Shown here one piece after another: positions 1 to 11,350 of a DNA stretch of 64,000 bases. The notes under the pieces are model-generated. The model was not told the DNA's origin, made no database searches, and saw only the letters and a list, made by a program, of their open reading frames with translations. Each line of letters begins with the position of its first letter. Position 1 is the first letter of the stretch. Both the position numbers and the translations under genes were made by a program. Source of the stretch: Iris pallida (Eukaryota > Streptophyta > Magnoliopsida > Asparagales > Iridaceae); assembly GCA_029216955.1 (NCBI GenBank), contig JANAVB010004000.1, forward strand, positions 3,236,829 to 3,300,828, given 5' to 3'.

Positions 1-135
1 CGGGAAGTATAAACTGTTTAGTCTTATACTGTTAGATGCATTGAGACCTAGGACATCGTTCTACCGCCGACACTGCGGCGTAGACTGGGCGTTGTTACGT
101 TCTCGTGCCCTAACTCTAGGGTGCGGGTCATGATA
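1..135 (+). mobile_element. 3' end of the 5' LTR of element A
   Basis: This is the tail of a long LTR cut by the window edge. It matches 7431-7531, including the U5 hairpin CGCCG-acactg-CGGCG. It ends in GGGTCATGATA, a mutated form of the GGGTCGTGACA end seen in sister copies. The primer-binding region follows, which marks it as a 5' LTR of a plus-strand element. Confidence 0.8.
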
Positions 136-144
136 CGTTTTTAG

Positions 145-162
145 TGGTGGCCCATGCAGGTC
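145..162 (+). other. Candidate primer-binding site of element A
   Basis: TGGTGGCCCATGCAGGTC lies 9 nt inside the LTR end. It recurs, with one or two changes, at the same place in elements B, C, D and G. Its complement ends in CCA, as a tRNA 3' end would. It does not match the initiator-Met site (TGGTATCAGAGC) usual in plant Ty3 elements, and I cannot name the tRNA. Confidence 0.5.
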
Positions 163-3100
163 GAGTTTGTGTAGTGGTATTCGAACTAGAGTACCACTAC
201 AGCCTGCAGTAGGATTAGGATATATTTTTGAAGATACTCAATCACAATTAGGATCCCTTGAGAGATTCCTGGGACGACCCTTGAGAATCTTGTTTAACTT
301 CGATTTGAAAACTCTTTTCTTTTTTCCTTGATTTGATTTATCTTTACTTTCTGCTATTGAATTCGATTTTGATGGATTATTATTGAATTTGAGTTTGTAT
401 TTATTGATTTTGATAAAGATTGTTGAAATTTGAATCTTGATGTTAGCTATAGCATCCGAGTTTGTAGTTATATGATTTGAAGGAATTTGTTCATTTCTGA
501 ATTTTGATGTTCGTTGATAAATTTGATTTTTTTTTGGTATTCATTGTTGATTTAATTTAATTTTTGGCAAGATGAAATTATATGGGCTAGGTCATCTAAG
601 TTATGGAAATCTTGTCTTCTATAGTCACATTAGCCAGCATGGTGAGGACATATAGTCTGATTTTGGATATATTTCTCGGGTATAAAAATTTAAGGTTTTT
701 GCAGCCAAGCTAGCGGCATCACGAAAATGTTAAATACCATGATTCTAGAGGTATGTGCATAAGTCAAGGACTCTGTGATTATCGTAGCCTTGCTCACTAG
801 TATGACGAGGATTTAGAGTACCATGATTTTGGATAGACGCATATGATTATCAGATTGTACCTTAAATATTTTCGAACATATTTTTTTGCTACTTTTGTTT
901 CAGTCATTCAAAAAAAAGAAGGAATTATTGTTGTTTTGTTTAGTTTTGTTTCTCATTGTTTACTTAGGATGTAACTTTAGCTATTTTTATAAACCTTGTG
1001 TAACTTCTTACAAAAATTTATTTCTTCTTAATACAATAAACCAATGATTTTGCTAGGCCTTATTTTGGATTTGGTATTATAATTCTTGTTTCAAAAAAAA
1101 TGGGTCCCTCTTTTAAATAGATAAGCAGAACAGATTCTATTATCATTCTTTTTCTGCCAATATTTTTACTACCATCATTCCTTGTCTTATATACCTGTCC
1201 TGATTATATCAATTCCCTGTCTCGTATATAATTCTGTCAGCTATACCTTGACAACTCTTGAATCTTCATATCATTTTGCCTGAGAAATGTTAAGGAAGTG
1301 ACGTAAATTATGTAGCTCAGAGAAGACGTAACTGGTTATTTTATGATGATCTAAAGGAAATCAAATATGGAGTGTTCCATATGGAAACTTGAGATAGAAA
1401 TGTGGTAAAGGTCTCGAATAGAATAAAGAGATGTATACTGCCAATCTGGAAATAATTACATTTAGAGAAATTTTGGGGTTATGAGATAGTTTATAGGTGT
1501 ATTCAAAACTAATGAGGATATCAGAGGTCAACCTAGTTTTGAGAACTTAGAAAATCTTGGTTAATGATTCTGGGGAAAACTTTTACTCTGAGGCTATGTA
1601 GAAGGTTAGTAATGAAAAAGAGAAGTTAATTGTGTTTAATAAGGATATTAAACAAGATGTTGCGAGGAAATGACTAGGGAAAGAGAGAGCACAAAGTTAT
1701 GGAAGTTTAGAGATTGTTGTGAAATATTTTTAGGAGAATAATATTCAAGGGTGTATGTCGAAGAAAATACGGAAGTTGATTTTATGATGAAAGATAAGTT
1801 TTGTAAGGCCTAGAGATTTAAATTAAATAATACGAGGAGAACAATTTGAACAAGTTCAAGGAATTCGTAAACGGGATTTAGAGGTTTTGGGTCAAATTTA
1901 AGACAAGGTGAAAGAACTTGGAAATTTAAATAAATGGTTAATGTTGATTCCTAAATGTGAGGGTTGTGCTTCAAGAGTGATGTTTGGAAATTGAGAATTG
2001 CCTACGGTAGTCATGGTAAGGGTTTAAGTAAAGGTTAAATTTTCATATGGAGACTGGTGAGGTAAAGATATGATTGGCAAGTTATGACCAGATGAACTTA
2101 AGAGTATCAGAAGCAGTTGACTAACTCGATCTTCATTATTTTTGTGCATTAATTACCACCTCTTGAACTCCCACTTTCTAATTGAGATCCTTGACGTTCC
2201 TTATCGTGACTTTGATATTCGGAATGTAATACTAGTTGTTACCCTCCAACAAATCTTATATGCAAGACCTAGACGAGCTCACCTTCGTGTAGGTATATCA
2301 TGTCCCACTAAAACCCATCTTTTTGTACTCTATTTTCTTGATATGATTTTCTGGTCAACTGGCTAAACTGTAACCTCTACCATTATACTAAATTTCTTCT
2401 TATTTCAATTAGAAATCCAGCCTTGACTCAATTCTTTCGACCCGACATTTGATGGTGTTCTGCTTGTTTCCTTAAATGCTTAACCTTGTACCTTATATGA
2501 TTACTTAACCCGTTGGTTAAAAAACTTGGACTATGTAATTCCTTTCATCATTACCACCCTTATATCTTGTGTTGCTAAATTAGCCTTAGTTTTGCAAGCT
2601 TATCTATTTTCGAGCTTGGTCATGACATATTTTATTGGGTGGCCACCCACTAACATATTGTCTAATCAGAACCGGTACATGATGGTCTGATCAACCTAAT
2701 GCACTTTGGTTCGCTTTTTTATGTATCAATCTACGAGAATGAAGACATAGTTAAACTTGACCCTAGAGTCTCATTCGCGACAGCCTTGACAATTCTCCTT
2801 GAAATCTTTTCATCGCCTATGAACCTCGTATTCGTACTCAGTCGAATTAAATTTAATCATGACCTGAACCTCCATCATTGGATGCTCGTGCTCATACTTT
2901 GATTTTATTAATTTTCCTTCTTGCCCAAATCTCGTTTTATCCCGAAATTGATCAACTTAGATCGTGTCAAGACAAAAATCTATTTGTGATTTATTGTGCC
3001 TAAATTTTCAATTTTTGCCATTTTATGGAATAGTAACCTTTTAATAATTTCTTAGTTGCTTGTTAATAACCAATTTTCATATAGGATGGTAAACAGCCCT

Positions 3101-3834
3101 ACAACCTTGATGATTGTTGTTCCCTTACCATCCCAATTAGGACACCCTAGATTGTTTGTGTATTGATACCATAGTACTGTTTTGACCTAGAATGATTAGT
3201 GTACCTATGTGAGACTTCCAACTGCTACGGTATGTCCTGACCTTGTATACTATTCCTTCAAATTGCATGATTTAGATAAAAAAAAAATTTAGACCTTGAT
3301 TGTTGGGAAATAGGGACGTCACTCCATTAGTATCAGTTGTAGATATATATGGGTTAGTCCTTGATGTGGGGATGTGTGTCTATAAACATGTAGCTTAAGA
3401 GATTTAGGAGAGATTATAATATCAGCCTTGAAAGGATGTACTAGTCTTTTGGTGAGTATAAATGTGTTATAAGAGATAGGGGCCTATATGTCTTAGTAAT
3501 GCATCGTTCATATGGTAATAGAATGTATTAATAGATGGTTAATAGGAAGATAATAGTTTGAGCATACCTATAGCCTATGATCAGTTCCTTTTCATCCTTA
3601 GTTAAGACCACTTTAAAATAGGTCCAGTCCCTTGGATATAGGTTTCAGTCCATATTCTATTGAAGTTTCATTACCGCCGTACAGCAGAGCAGTATTGGAG
3701 GTATTCCTAGATTGACACTTTTTAGATGTCCGTTTATTATTCCAGTGTTAGGAAGTGTTACCTTAGATATTGGGTAGGTTAGAGGCTCTAGAAGGAGTAC
3801 TATCGATCTTAAATTTCGAGGACGAAATTTTTCT

Positions 3835-3848
3835 AAGGTGGGTAGAGT
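3835..3848 (+). other. Polypurine tract of element A
   Basis: AAGGTGGGTAGAGT sits directly before the 3' LTR and follows the GAGGACGAAATTTT motif found at the 3' end of plant chromovirus internal regions. Elements B, C and D have close equivalents at their own 3' LTR borders. Confidence 0.75.
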
Positions 3849-6800
3849 TGTAGCACCCAGTTTCCCAAATGAAGGTAATTTTGAAATTTCGTGTTTATAA
3901 TTATTTTAATAATAATATTTAATACATGATATGATTTTTAGTGATTTTAAATTATTTTAAAATTATTTAAATCAATGACTTGTGGTTTTGACGTTTTGCT
4001 AGTGAAATCCTAGAGACTGTTTGACCTAAAGCCTAACCATGTGATTATAATATTTTAATGTCATTTTTGGCCTAAGGATATTTTTGCATTTGACCTCTTT
4101 GAATTATTTTGATATTATTTTATTATTTATTATATTATTTTGGGGTTATTTGAGTCGGGTTCGAGTTTCAACTCAATCCGACTTGAAACGGGGACCCGGG
4201 GGTAGTTTGACTCTAGTGGGACCCACACAATAGTTAGGCATGGCCCATATGATATTAATTTTAGTCCACATGATAGAAATATTTTAGTTAGAGGTTAGAC
4301 TAATTATTATGGATAAGGTTAGTATGATTAGAGACTTTGGAATGACTAATTTAGCCCCCAACCAATTAGCCCTTTCCTAATACTCATAGAATAGGTTAGT
4401 AGGGGCATTTTGGACCTTACCATAATAGGACAAATAGCCCCATATGGCCAGCCACTTTGGGAGAGGATAGGCTCAAGTTCATTTCATTATTCTCATCCAC
4501 ACTCTCTCTCTTGTTCTTCCCCAAATTCCTAGAGAGCAATCCCTAGCAATTTCTCCACCAAATCCTTCCATTTCACCACCAAATCTTCTTCTTTCCTTCT
4601 CCATTCTAACCAAGGAGGAAGCTACCCAAGTTTGGGAGGATTCGGAGCTCGTTCGTGTCCTTTTAGAATCTCTACGTGGCGGTGTCGCTCCGGGAAGGCT
4701 TTTCTTCGATTCGATCTACCGGGAGATATAAATTCCTTCTCCTTTTCATTTTCTCATGCATATAGGTCAATTTTGAACCCATAGGAATGACCTCCATGGT
4801 TGTATCTCTATTTGTGTCCATTTCGTGTCCATTTGGAGGTCATAGGAGTGTCCTTTGTGTTGTGGTTGTGTCCATGTGGAAAAATCCCAAATTTGGACAC
4901 ACTATGTGTTGTTGTTATATATGAATGAATTATTACATGTTTAATCTCATATTTTTGTATTGAAGATGTGTTCTATAGTGTCTCATATATATATATATTA
5001 GTGTAGAGAGTGAGTTCTTGATATATTATGTTATATACTTGTGTTCTTTTGTCTCAAACTACCTAAATCCGTCATGATTTTTATCCACGTTTTTAATTTC
5101 AGCCCTAACTTAGAAATATCATAACTTCTAGCTCAAAGCTCGGTTTAATCTTCCATTTTTTTTTTAAAGAAGCGTATTGAAGTTAGCTTTCCAAAAACAT
5201 ATATTAATAGACCTAATTCTTTTAGTAACTTTCTGGAGAATTATTTGAGTGTCAGCTGTACGAAGGACAAACGCGTTCTCGGTGTTTTCGCAATTCCGGG
5301 AGTTTCCGGAAACGAAAACGCGATCAGTTTGAAGTTTCGGAAAGCTAACACATAGATCTATAACATACTTTAATCCTAAATTTTAATTCATGCTGAGATG
5401 GTATAGTATTGATTATTAGTAGGAGTTACTATTCGGCATATGCATTTTGTGCACCCTTGTGTGTAATATAATGTTCTATTTGATTTTAACCCATGTTAAT
5501 GTATATACATTATGTAATTAAATAGAGAATGCAAGCATGAGTAAATGTTTAAATAAATGATGTATGAGGTGTAAGTATCCTATCTAATGTAAGCATGTAT
5601 GAGTATGGCTTGTAATAAATATGTAGGTTCCATAGTATGTAATGTATGGTGCATATAGTGGTGCAAGAGAATAAATGAACGATGAATGAATGCAAGCATG
5701 AATGTAATATAATAAAAGATATAATGTATGCAATATTCAAGTTAATGAGATGTAATGTTCTATGTTAACACAAATCCTATATTACCTCATGTACCCCCTT
5801 ACACTATGTTGACACTATCACACTTGACACATTGTTCACTTACACTTTGACACTCTTTGATATGTATACACTATGTATGCCCATTTAACCCTTACTTGCC
5901 CCTTTGCCATGTTCACATACACACACACATAGCCTCTTAAATAAGTATTTATGAATATAGTTAACTTAGCTATGTATGTATATTATATATATGTTAGCAT
6001 ATTGTGTTGTAATATATAAGTTTATATAACCATTTGAAATGCCATGATTATAGACCTAATATTGAATACCAATATATGCATGTGTATATATGTGTAGACA
6101 TATATAGCTTAAAGTAATAGATTACCTAGTGTATATCCAATGTGAATTCTTGCCTATTTGAGTATTGAATAATTGTATGCTATATAGAGTTGGGTGTATG
6201 TTGGCTTGTATAGCCTTGTATTGATGTGTGCTTGCTAGGAAAGTCTTGGTTAGGCCTAGTAAGACTTGCTAGGTTAGGACATGACCTAGTTTGACTAGTA
6301 CAGTTGACCAGAGTTGACCAAGGGTTGACTTTGGCCTAGTTTGACCTAGATTCATGTAGAATGTATTGTAGTGCTTTATATTACCCTTCTGGATATGTTG
6401 TGACATGTGCTGTTCTAATTAGGAGCCAGACACCTCTCCTCAGACAGTTTCTTTACCTTGGACATTCAGATATCAGGCGAGTACATTCTTTGATCATTTC
6501 ATATCCTGCTTAGAATTATTTCATGCATTAAATTACTTTACTTGTACTGTCACGTTGGTCACATGGATTGGTACTATACGGATCCCTTCTTGAGATGTTA
6601 TCCTTAGGGAGCATCGGGTACTACATGTTCTGTGTGTTTCACTTACGTAACGTATCACTATGCTTCACAGGTTCTTTGATCACTTGTGACATATACTCTT
6701 ATGATCACAGAGTCTCCTAGAATCTCCTATCCCATTTACTGGGTATCCTAGAATCCCCTAGAATCTTCATTTTTGGGACATCCATGTATCACCCTTCGGG

Positions 6801-7531
6801 GGCTTTGCGTGGAATCATAACATAACTTGGTTGGATCCTTGTGTATCGGTTGGGGGTACGGGAGAGTAGAAGTAGACATGTGAATAATACCCAAGTAGTA
6901 TCTTATCAGAATCTCTTCCATAGTGTCTTATCAGAATCTCCTATGCCATTTACATGTCTATATTGTACTCTGACTCACTAGCCACATGTTAGTTCTCTAT
7001 TTATAGTAGATATTTCTATTACAGCTCTCTTTCTGTTTACATACAGCATTTCTTTCAGTACATGTATCTTACTTTACTGTATGATTATATTTTCTAACCT
7101 GCTATGAACTGTTGAGATGTAATATGCTCGCTCCTGTCCTGACTGGACCTGTTGATAAATTTTACAGATAGCCTGGAGGTTGCCTGCTAGCCTAGAGGAG
7201 ACAGTAGAGGTTGCATAGATAGCTAGGGTTTTTGCTTATAGTTTATTTTCAGTCATCTTGAGTTGTATTTATAGATTACTGTATTTGGGTTTTGAGATGT
7301 ATTCTGAGTTTGTATCTTAGACACTTAGAATTCTATCTGTTGTATCTCTTTTCGATTTCATGTTTTATCTATCTTCCTTTATGCTCTACCTTAGATGTGA
7401 TTGAGTTTACATTCTGCTATGTCACCCCCATTCGGGGAGTATAAACTGTTTAGTCTTATACTGTTAGATGCATTGAGACCTAGGACAGCGTTCTACCGCC
7501 GACACTGCGGCGTAGGCTGGGCGTTGTTACG
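3849..7531 (+). mobile_element. 3' LTR of element A (3.7 kb, last ~36 bp missing)
   Basis: The LTR starts TGTAGCACCC after the polypurine tract. Its order is U3 (to about 4470), a C/T-rich leader near 4480-4640 that suggests the transcription start region, a long R/U5 part, and the U5 hairpin near 7496. At 6792-6801 it carries one CCC-TTCG-GGG stem-loop, which element B has amplified. Comparison with bases 1-135 shows that only about 36 bp are missing at the right end, where Tat gag sequence begins. No coding sequence is supported. Confidence 0.8.
6246..6356 (+). promoter_or_regulatory. Cluster of TTGAC (W-box core) motifs in LTR A
   Basis: TTGAC recurs several times within about 110 bp, for example in GTTGACCAGAGTTGACC and GGGTTGACTTTGG. 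TTGACY is the core of the WRKY-bound W-box. The cluster is kept in LTRs B and D. It lies well downstream of the presumed transcription start, so a regulatory role is inference. Confidence 0.4.
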
Positions 7532-8245
7532 ACTGGTACTGCAGTCTCCCTGACTACTCCATATCATCCTTCGATGACTTGATACGCCTCTTCCTTGATC
7601 AGTTATACGAAGGAGAAAGGGATATGACTATGTCGTCTCTCATAGAAGTGAGGCGGACCGAGAATGAGACCGTTCGAGGCTTCATCGAACGTTTCCGACA
7701 AGCATGTCTAAGGTTGCCTCCGGACATGCCGGAGCACACACTCATCGGAACATGTATCATGAACATGCTTCCTGCAATCAAGCTCTGTCTCAACTCCACT
7801 CCCCCGCCTGATTCGAGCGCATTGATCATTGAAGCCTAAGCCGCTAAAAAGAAGGTACGTAATGCTCGCCTTCTAGGGGTTAACTTCCCCACCTTTGACG
7901 ACAAAAGGAAACGGCCTACGGCCAGCAGTAGCAAAAGGGAAGCAGGCGTTGACTGTCAATGTATCTAACAGCACGCAGGGTCCTGCCCAGAGGCCGCCTA
8001 CCACACCACGACCAAAGACGGTCTACTCCTTCCATGATGAAGATACCTTACAACTTTTTGAGATGTTGAAGCAGGGCAGCAAAATCAAGTTGCCTGATCC
8101 CAACCGTCCTGATGAAGTAGGCAGAGTCGACAACCCGACGGTATTGTCTTTACCATCGATTCGTTGGTCATCCAACTAAAGACTGCTACATCCTCAAAGA
8201 CAACATACAGCGCATGATCAATGCAAACGTCATCTCAGTTGATTA
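7532..8245 (+). pseudogene. Tat-type gag remnant (5'-truncated, frameshifted)
   Basis: Translation starts abruptly at the conserved gag-domain tryptophan: WYCSLPDYSISSFDDL, then LFLDQLYEGERDM and ETVRGFIERFRQACL. This W-x-L-SI-SF-DL pattern is typical of the retrotransposon Gag domain. A stop follows at about 7837. After a shift the chain resumes, and near 8140 another shift precedes a histidine/cysteine segment (YCLYHRFVGHPTKDCYILKD) like that in Tat gag proteins. The amino-terminal part of gag is missing at the junction with LTR A. At least two frame changes make it non-functional. Confidence 0.7.
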
Positions 8246-9437
8246 CGATGAGAAGACAGTCTCGGCCAATATGGTGTCGCTCCAGTTCGACACCTTACCG
8301 TCTACCACAGCTCAAGATGGCGTCGTCCCCATCCCAAAGGCGACAATAAAGTAGTCAACCTTCCACCAACCCACGACAGCGTGAGTGGGCTGACACCACT
8401 CAGAACATCCAAGGGAGAGATCATGTGGGTTCACCCGGATCACGTTCCAGAGTTGACTCAACCGGGGGTACCCTCTACCTCCACAAACAAAGGCAAGAAG
8501 ACCAAGTCTTGCCGAATGGTGACTTCCTTCCTTGAGGAAGCACTCTCCATACAAATGCGTTCACAGTAGAATGACCAACCAGAGGAGGCTCCGTCCGAAG
8601 TGACACCTCCTATCATCACCACAGCTATCCAAGGAGAAGGTTCATCCCAACCTCCTGTAGCTGATAAATAAAAGCAGAAGGAAACTCGCTTCGACAGGCC
8701 TCTTCGAAAAGACAATGCCTCGGGGTTAGCCAAGCCCCACAACTTCGACATACTGGCACAACTGGCCAGTACTCTAGCACGGCTTTCCCTATTCGAGCTC
8801 CTCCGCCTATCCAAAGATACTCGGGAGGATCTCTGTGAAGCCCTGAAGGACGCCGAGTCTTTCATCAGTCAGGTCAAGCAGCTTGACGACGATCCTACAG
8901 CATGTCCACACTGTCATAACGTAGGGGAGATCATCCCCAACATCATATTCACTCAACAGGATATGCTTCTCAAGAACAACAGGCACAACAGACCCCCTGT
9001 ATTACACAGGGTATGTCGGTGCCATCAAGGTGGATCGAATGCAGATCGACCCTGGGTCTTCTCTCAACATCATCCTCCGAATACTACTTCAGACATTGGG
9101 GATCCCGATGCATCGCCTGACAGCGTCTTATACTACCATCAGTGGCTTCAATGCCAGTAAGAGTGAGCCGCTGGGGAAGATCCGCTTGAAGTGTCACACC
9201 GACAATCTTTCGACCGAGGTGACTTTCTATGTTATGGATGCAGACATCAACTACAACATCCTGTTGGGACGACCATGGATTCATGAATACATGGTGGTGC
9301 CATCCACTCTCCATCAATGTATGAAATACCTATCCACTAGCGGCATCATCCGAACAGAGTTTGCTGATGTCTATCCCTTCAGAGGGATTGAAGCCTTCTT
9401 CACTGATGCTGATCTGTACAAATCAATTCATCTCTGA
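8246..9437 (+). pseudogene. Tat gag C-terminus and aspartic protease remnant
   Basis: Around 8730-8850 the frame reads FDILAQLASTLARLSLFELL followed by LSKDTRE, a segment typical of Tat polyproteins upstream of protease. The 135-residue frame at 9030-9437 is protease-like: IDPGSSLNII at the active-site position, then a stretch ending NILLGRPWIHE and VVPSTLHQCMKY, a signature of Tat/Ogre protease regions. The catalytic triad reads D-P-G rather than D-S/T-G, as is common in this lineage. Stops at about 8567 and 8669 and a frame change near 9000 break the chain. It would have cleaved the polyprotein. Confidence 0.7.
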
Positions 9438-9830
9438 GATCAAGCCAATGATGTTGATGACAAGGCAGAAGCTAAGGTCAGAGCTGACTCAGAGGCGGAC
9501 ATGATAATCAATACTTCCCTAAAAGTATGACTCAAAGGGAGGCCGCCTCAAAGGCGGACATGATAATCAATACTTCCCTAAAAGTACGGCAGGACATCCA
9601 ATGAAGCTCCGTTGATGATAGGCCTCAAAGGCAAGCCCCCTCAAGTGGCGTCTCCTCTCGTAACCAAGCTATGGGAAAAGGCTCCAGCTCCCGGCACACC
9701 AACTGAGGCTCCCCTCCAGGTGCGGCTCAAAGGCCGACCTCTCCAGTTGTCGGCACCCGTCAGGCCACAAGAGAAGACCTCGGCGTCCTTCTCAGCACGG
9801 TCCTAGGAGCCAGCACGGGGCAAGCTCCCG
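9438..9830 (+). repeat. Low-complexity linker with an exact 34-bp duplication
   Basis: Bases 9494-9527 (GGCGGACATGATAATC...) are repeated exactly at 9553-9586. The following frame (9612-9806) is rich in Pro, Lys and Leu, with LKGKPPQ- and LKGRPLQ-like repeats. This matches the poorly conserved linker between protease and the G-patch-like part of Tat polyproteins. No catalytic motif is seen. Confidence 0.5.
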
Positions 9831-10415
9831 AAAAACTCTCTTGAACCTCCCAAGGCTGTTCCAGTTCTCACCGATGAAGAACTTAGAGAGTACATATCGG
9901 CTAATATCGATGCCCCATCTCTCGATGATGTAATCCCTCGGGACATGATCTCGTATTTTATCAATAAGAGAGTGTCTTTCAATTATTCTAGTCTTCCACA
10001 TTGGAATACCATGTACACTCTAGATAATGCACTACATTCGTTGCAAATACAAATAATGACTGTAAGTCATACAAATCGAGTCGTCCTGTACCAAGGAGTC
10101 TGTTACATAGTCTCGCCTCAGAACAAGAACGAGAAGCCCATTATCTTTGAAAAAGTCGAGTGTCACCAAGGCCTCCCACCAACGGAGCCAGAACCCAACA
10201 CCGACAGAATGCAAATCTACCGGTACAACTATCGAGCCAAGTATCTCATCCAAAAGATGGGTTATAACTTGAAGGGCGGCCAACGTCTGAACTACGGCAA
10301 AGGTCGACGCCTTTCCCTACGACTTCCAGTGCCAAAAGGGAAGCCGCAAGACTACTATCACCGTACCCGACGGGGGGTAGGCTACATTACGCCTCTAACA
10401 ACTCTAGAAGAATAA
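9831..10415 (+). pseudogene. G-patch-like segment of Tat polyprotein
   Basis: The open frame (9831-10415, ending in a stop) contains TDEELREYISANID, a central region, and then AKYLIQKMGYNLKGGQRLNY followed by GKPQDYYHRTRRGVGY. The pairing of a K-M-G-Y ... G-x-L core with a downstream R-x-G-V/L-GY is seen between protease and RT in Tat/Ogre elements and resembles a G-patch RNA-binding domain. It is the last recognisable plus-strand coding segment; RT does not follow. Confidence 0.6.
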
Positions 10416-10684
10416 GAAGTAGAGGATGTCATACATTCTCACTCATCTGAAACTTTAACTTGGGACTCCGACACCAGCATCGGCTCAGCCTTCAGGAAAG
10501 TATTGTCAGCCAACATGACATCCGTACATCCCCTCGACGGGAAATCCTCAGGGAAGTACCACTCTTAAACATACTGCCTCTCCCCAGAAAGAGGATTAGT
10601 GGACTTGACCAAACCAAGTTCACACCCCTTCTTTTGAGATCATATGCTTCTGGAACCCAGCTATTTCGTTGCATTATATCCTCA
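10416..10684 (+). pseudogene. Decayed coding remnant after the G-patch segment
   Basis: The reading frame continues past the stop at 10415 (HSSETLTWDSDTS) but gathers further stops within about 250 bp. No RT fingerprint is found. This probably marks where the rest of pol was deleted, or where a non-autonomous Tat subfamily diverges from its autonomous parent. Confidence 0.4.
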
Positions 10685-11180
10685 GTAGAGGGACAACCAT
10701 GTCCACATCATCTCTGAGTTGCCTCTCTACACCTTATCAAGCAGGATCCTGCACCATGTAAGGTCATGCCTAAGGTAATGTTTACCACGTTCATATCACC
10801 TCTGAGTAAACATTCCGTACAACAATTCCTGTGTTGTTGTACCATAGAACATCCACGTCCATATTACCTCTGAGTTGTTCTATAAGCCTCCCACAGAGTT
10901 CACTCCTACCATGTCTATATTATCTCTGAGTAGGAAAACTCCTCCAATTAGCCCATATTTACTATGTCCATATTACCTCTGAGTAAATATGTTGGTCCTC
11001 TCTTTCTACTTATCAATCTGTACCTAAAACCAAGGTACGCCAAGGATGATAAGTCCACATAAATTCCCCAGTAGGAGTACCATATATTTACCATGTCCAT
11101 ATTACCTCTGAGTAAATATGCTGGGTCCATCATACAACTTATTATCTGCACCTAGAAACCAAAGTGCGCAACAGATAATA
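10685..11180 (+). repeat. Array of constant-loop, variable-stem hairpins
   Basis: Six hairpins share a 20-nt loop close to CATGTCCATATTACCTCTGA (loops at 10698, 10786, 10854, 10910, 10963 and 11092). The arms differ but stay complementary: GTAGAGGGACAAC with GTTGCCTCTCTAC, AATGTTTAC with GTAAACATT, ATAGAACATC with GTTGTTCTAT, TCCTAC with GTAGGA, CATATTTAC with GTAAATATG, ATATTTAC with GTAAATAT. Hairpins five and six are each followed by a second one, whose outer stems also differ: ACTTATCA/TGATAAGT at 11008-11054 and TATTATCTG/CAGATAATA at 11140-11180. Function unknown. Confidence 0.75.
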
Positions 11181-11222
11181 GGTCCACAAAAATCACAAAA
11201 GATTGAACAAAGCAAAGGGTTC

Positions 11223-11228
11223 TTTATT
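11223..11228 (-). terminator. Candidate polyadenylation signal of the antisense gene
   Basis: On the minus strand this reads AATAAA, about 120 nt beyond the stop codon of the antisense ORF, a suitable distance for a plant 3' UTR. The hairpin array begins just beyond it and so would lie outside that transcript. Confidence 0.4.
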
Positions 11229-11350
11229 TCTTCAACAAGGGAAATAACAGAGCTACATTTCTCAAAACCTTTATCAAAAGAGAGACTGAGAACCTATATC
11301 AAAAGAGAGACAGAAGTGTCCGCAAAACAAAACGAAATAAATCAAAATAA

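Larger units (their letters stand above)
136..3848 (+). mobile_element. Non-coding internal region of LARD-like element A
   Basis: This 3.7 kb AT-rich region lies between the 5' LTR end and a polypurine tract. I see no gag or pol motif in any frame; the longest ORFs (for example 2142-2366 and 2699-2902) resemble nothing. Bases 600-900 match the minus-strand internal region of element B at 33170-33450, so both belong to one family. A large internal region that is conserved but non-coding fits a LARD, mobilised in trans by an autonomous relative. A highly decayed coding element is the alternative. Confidence 0.75.
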
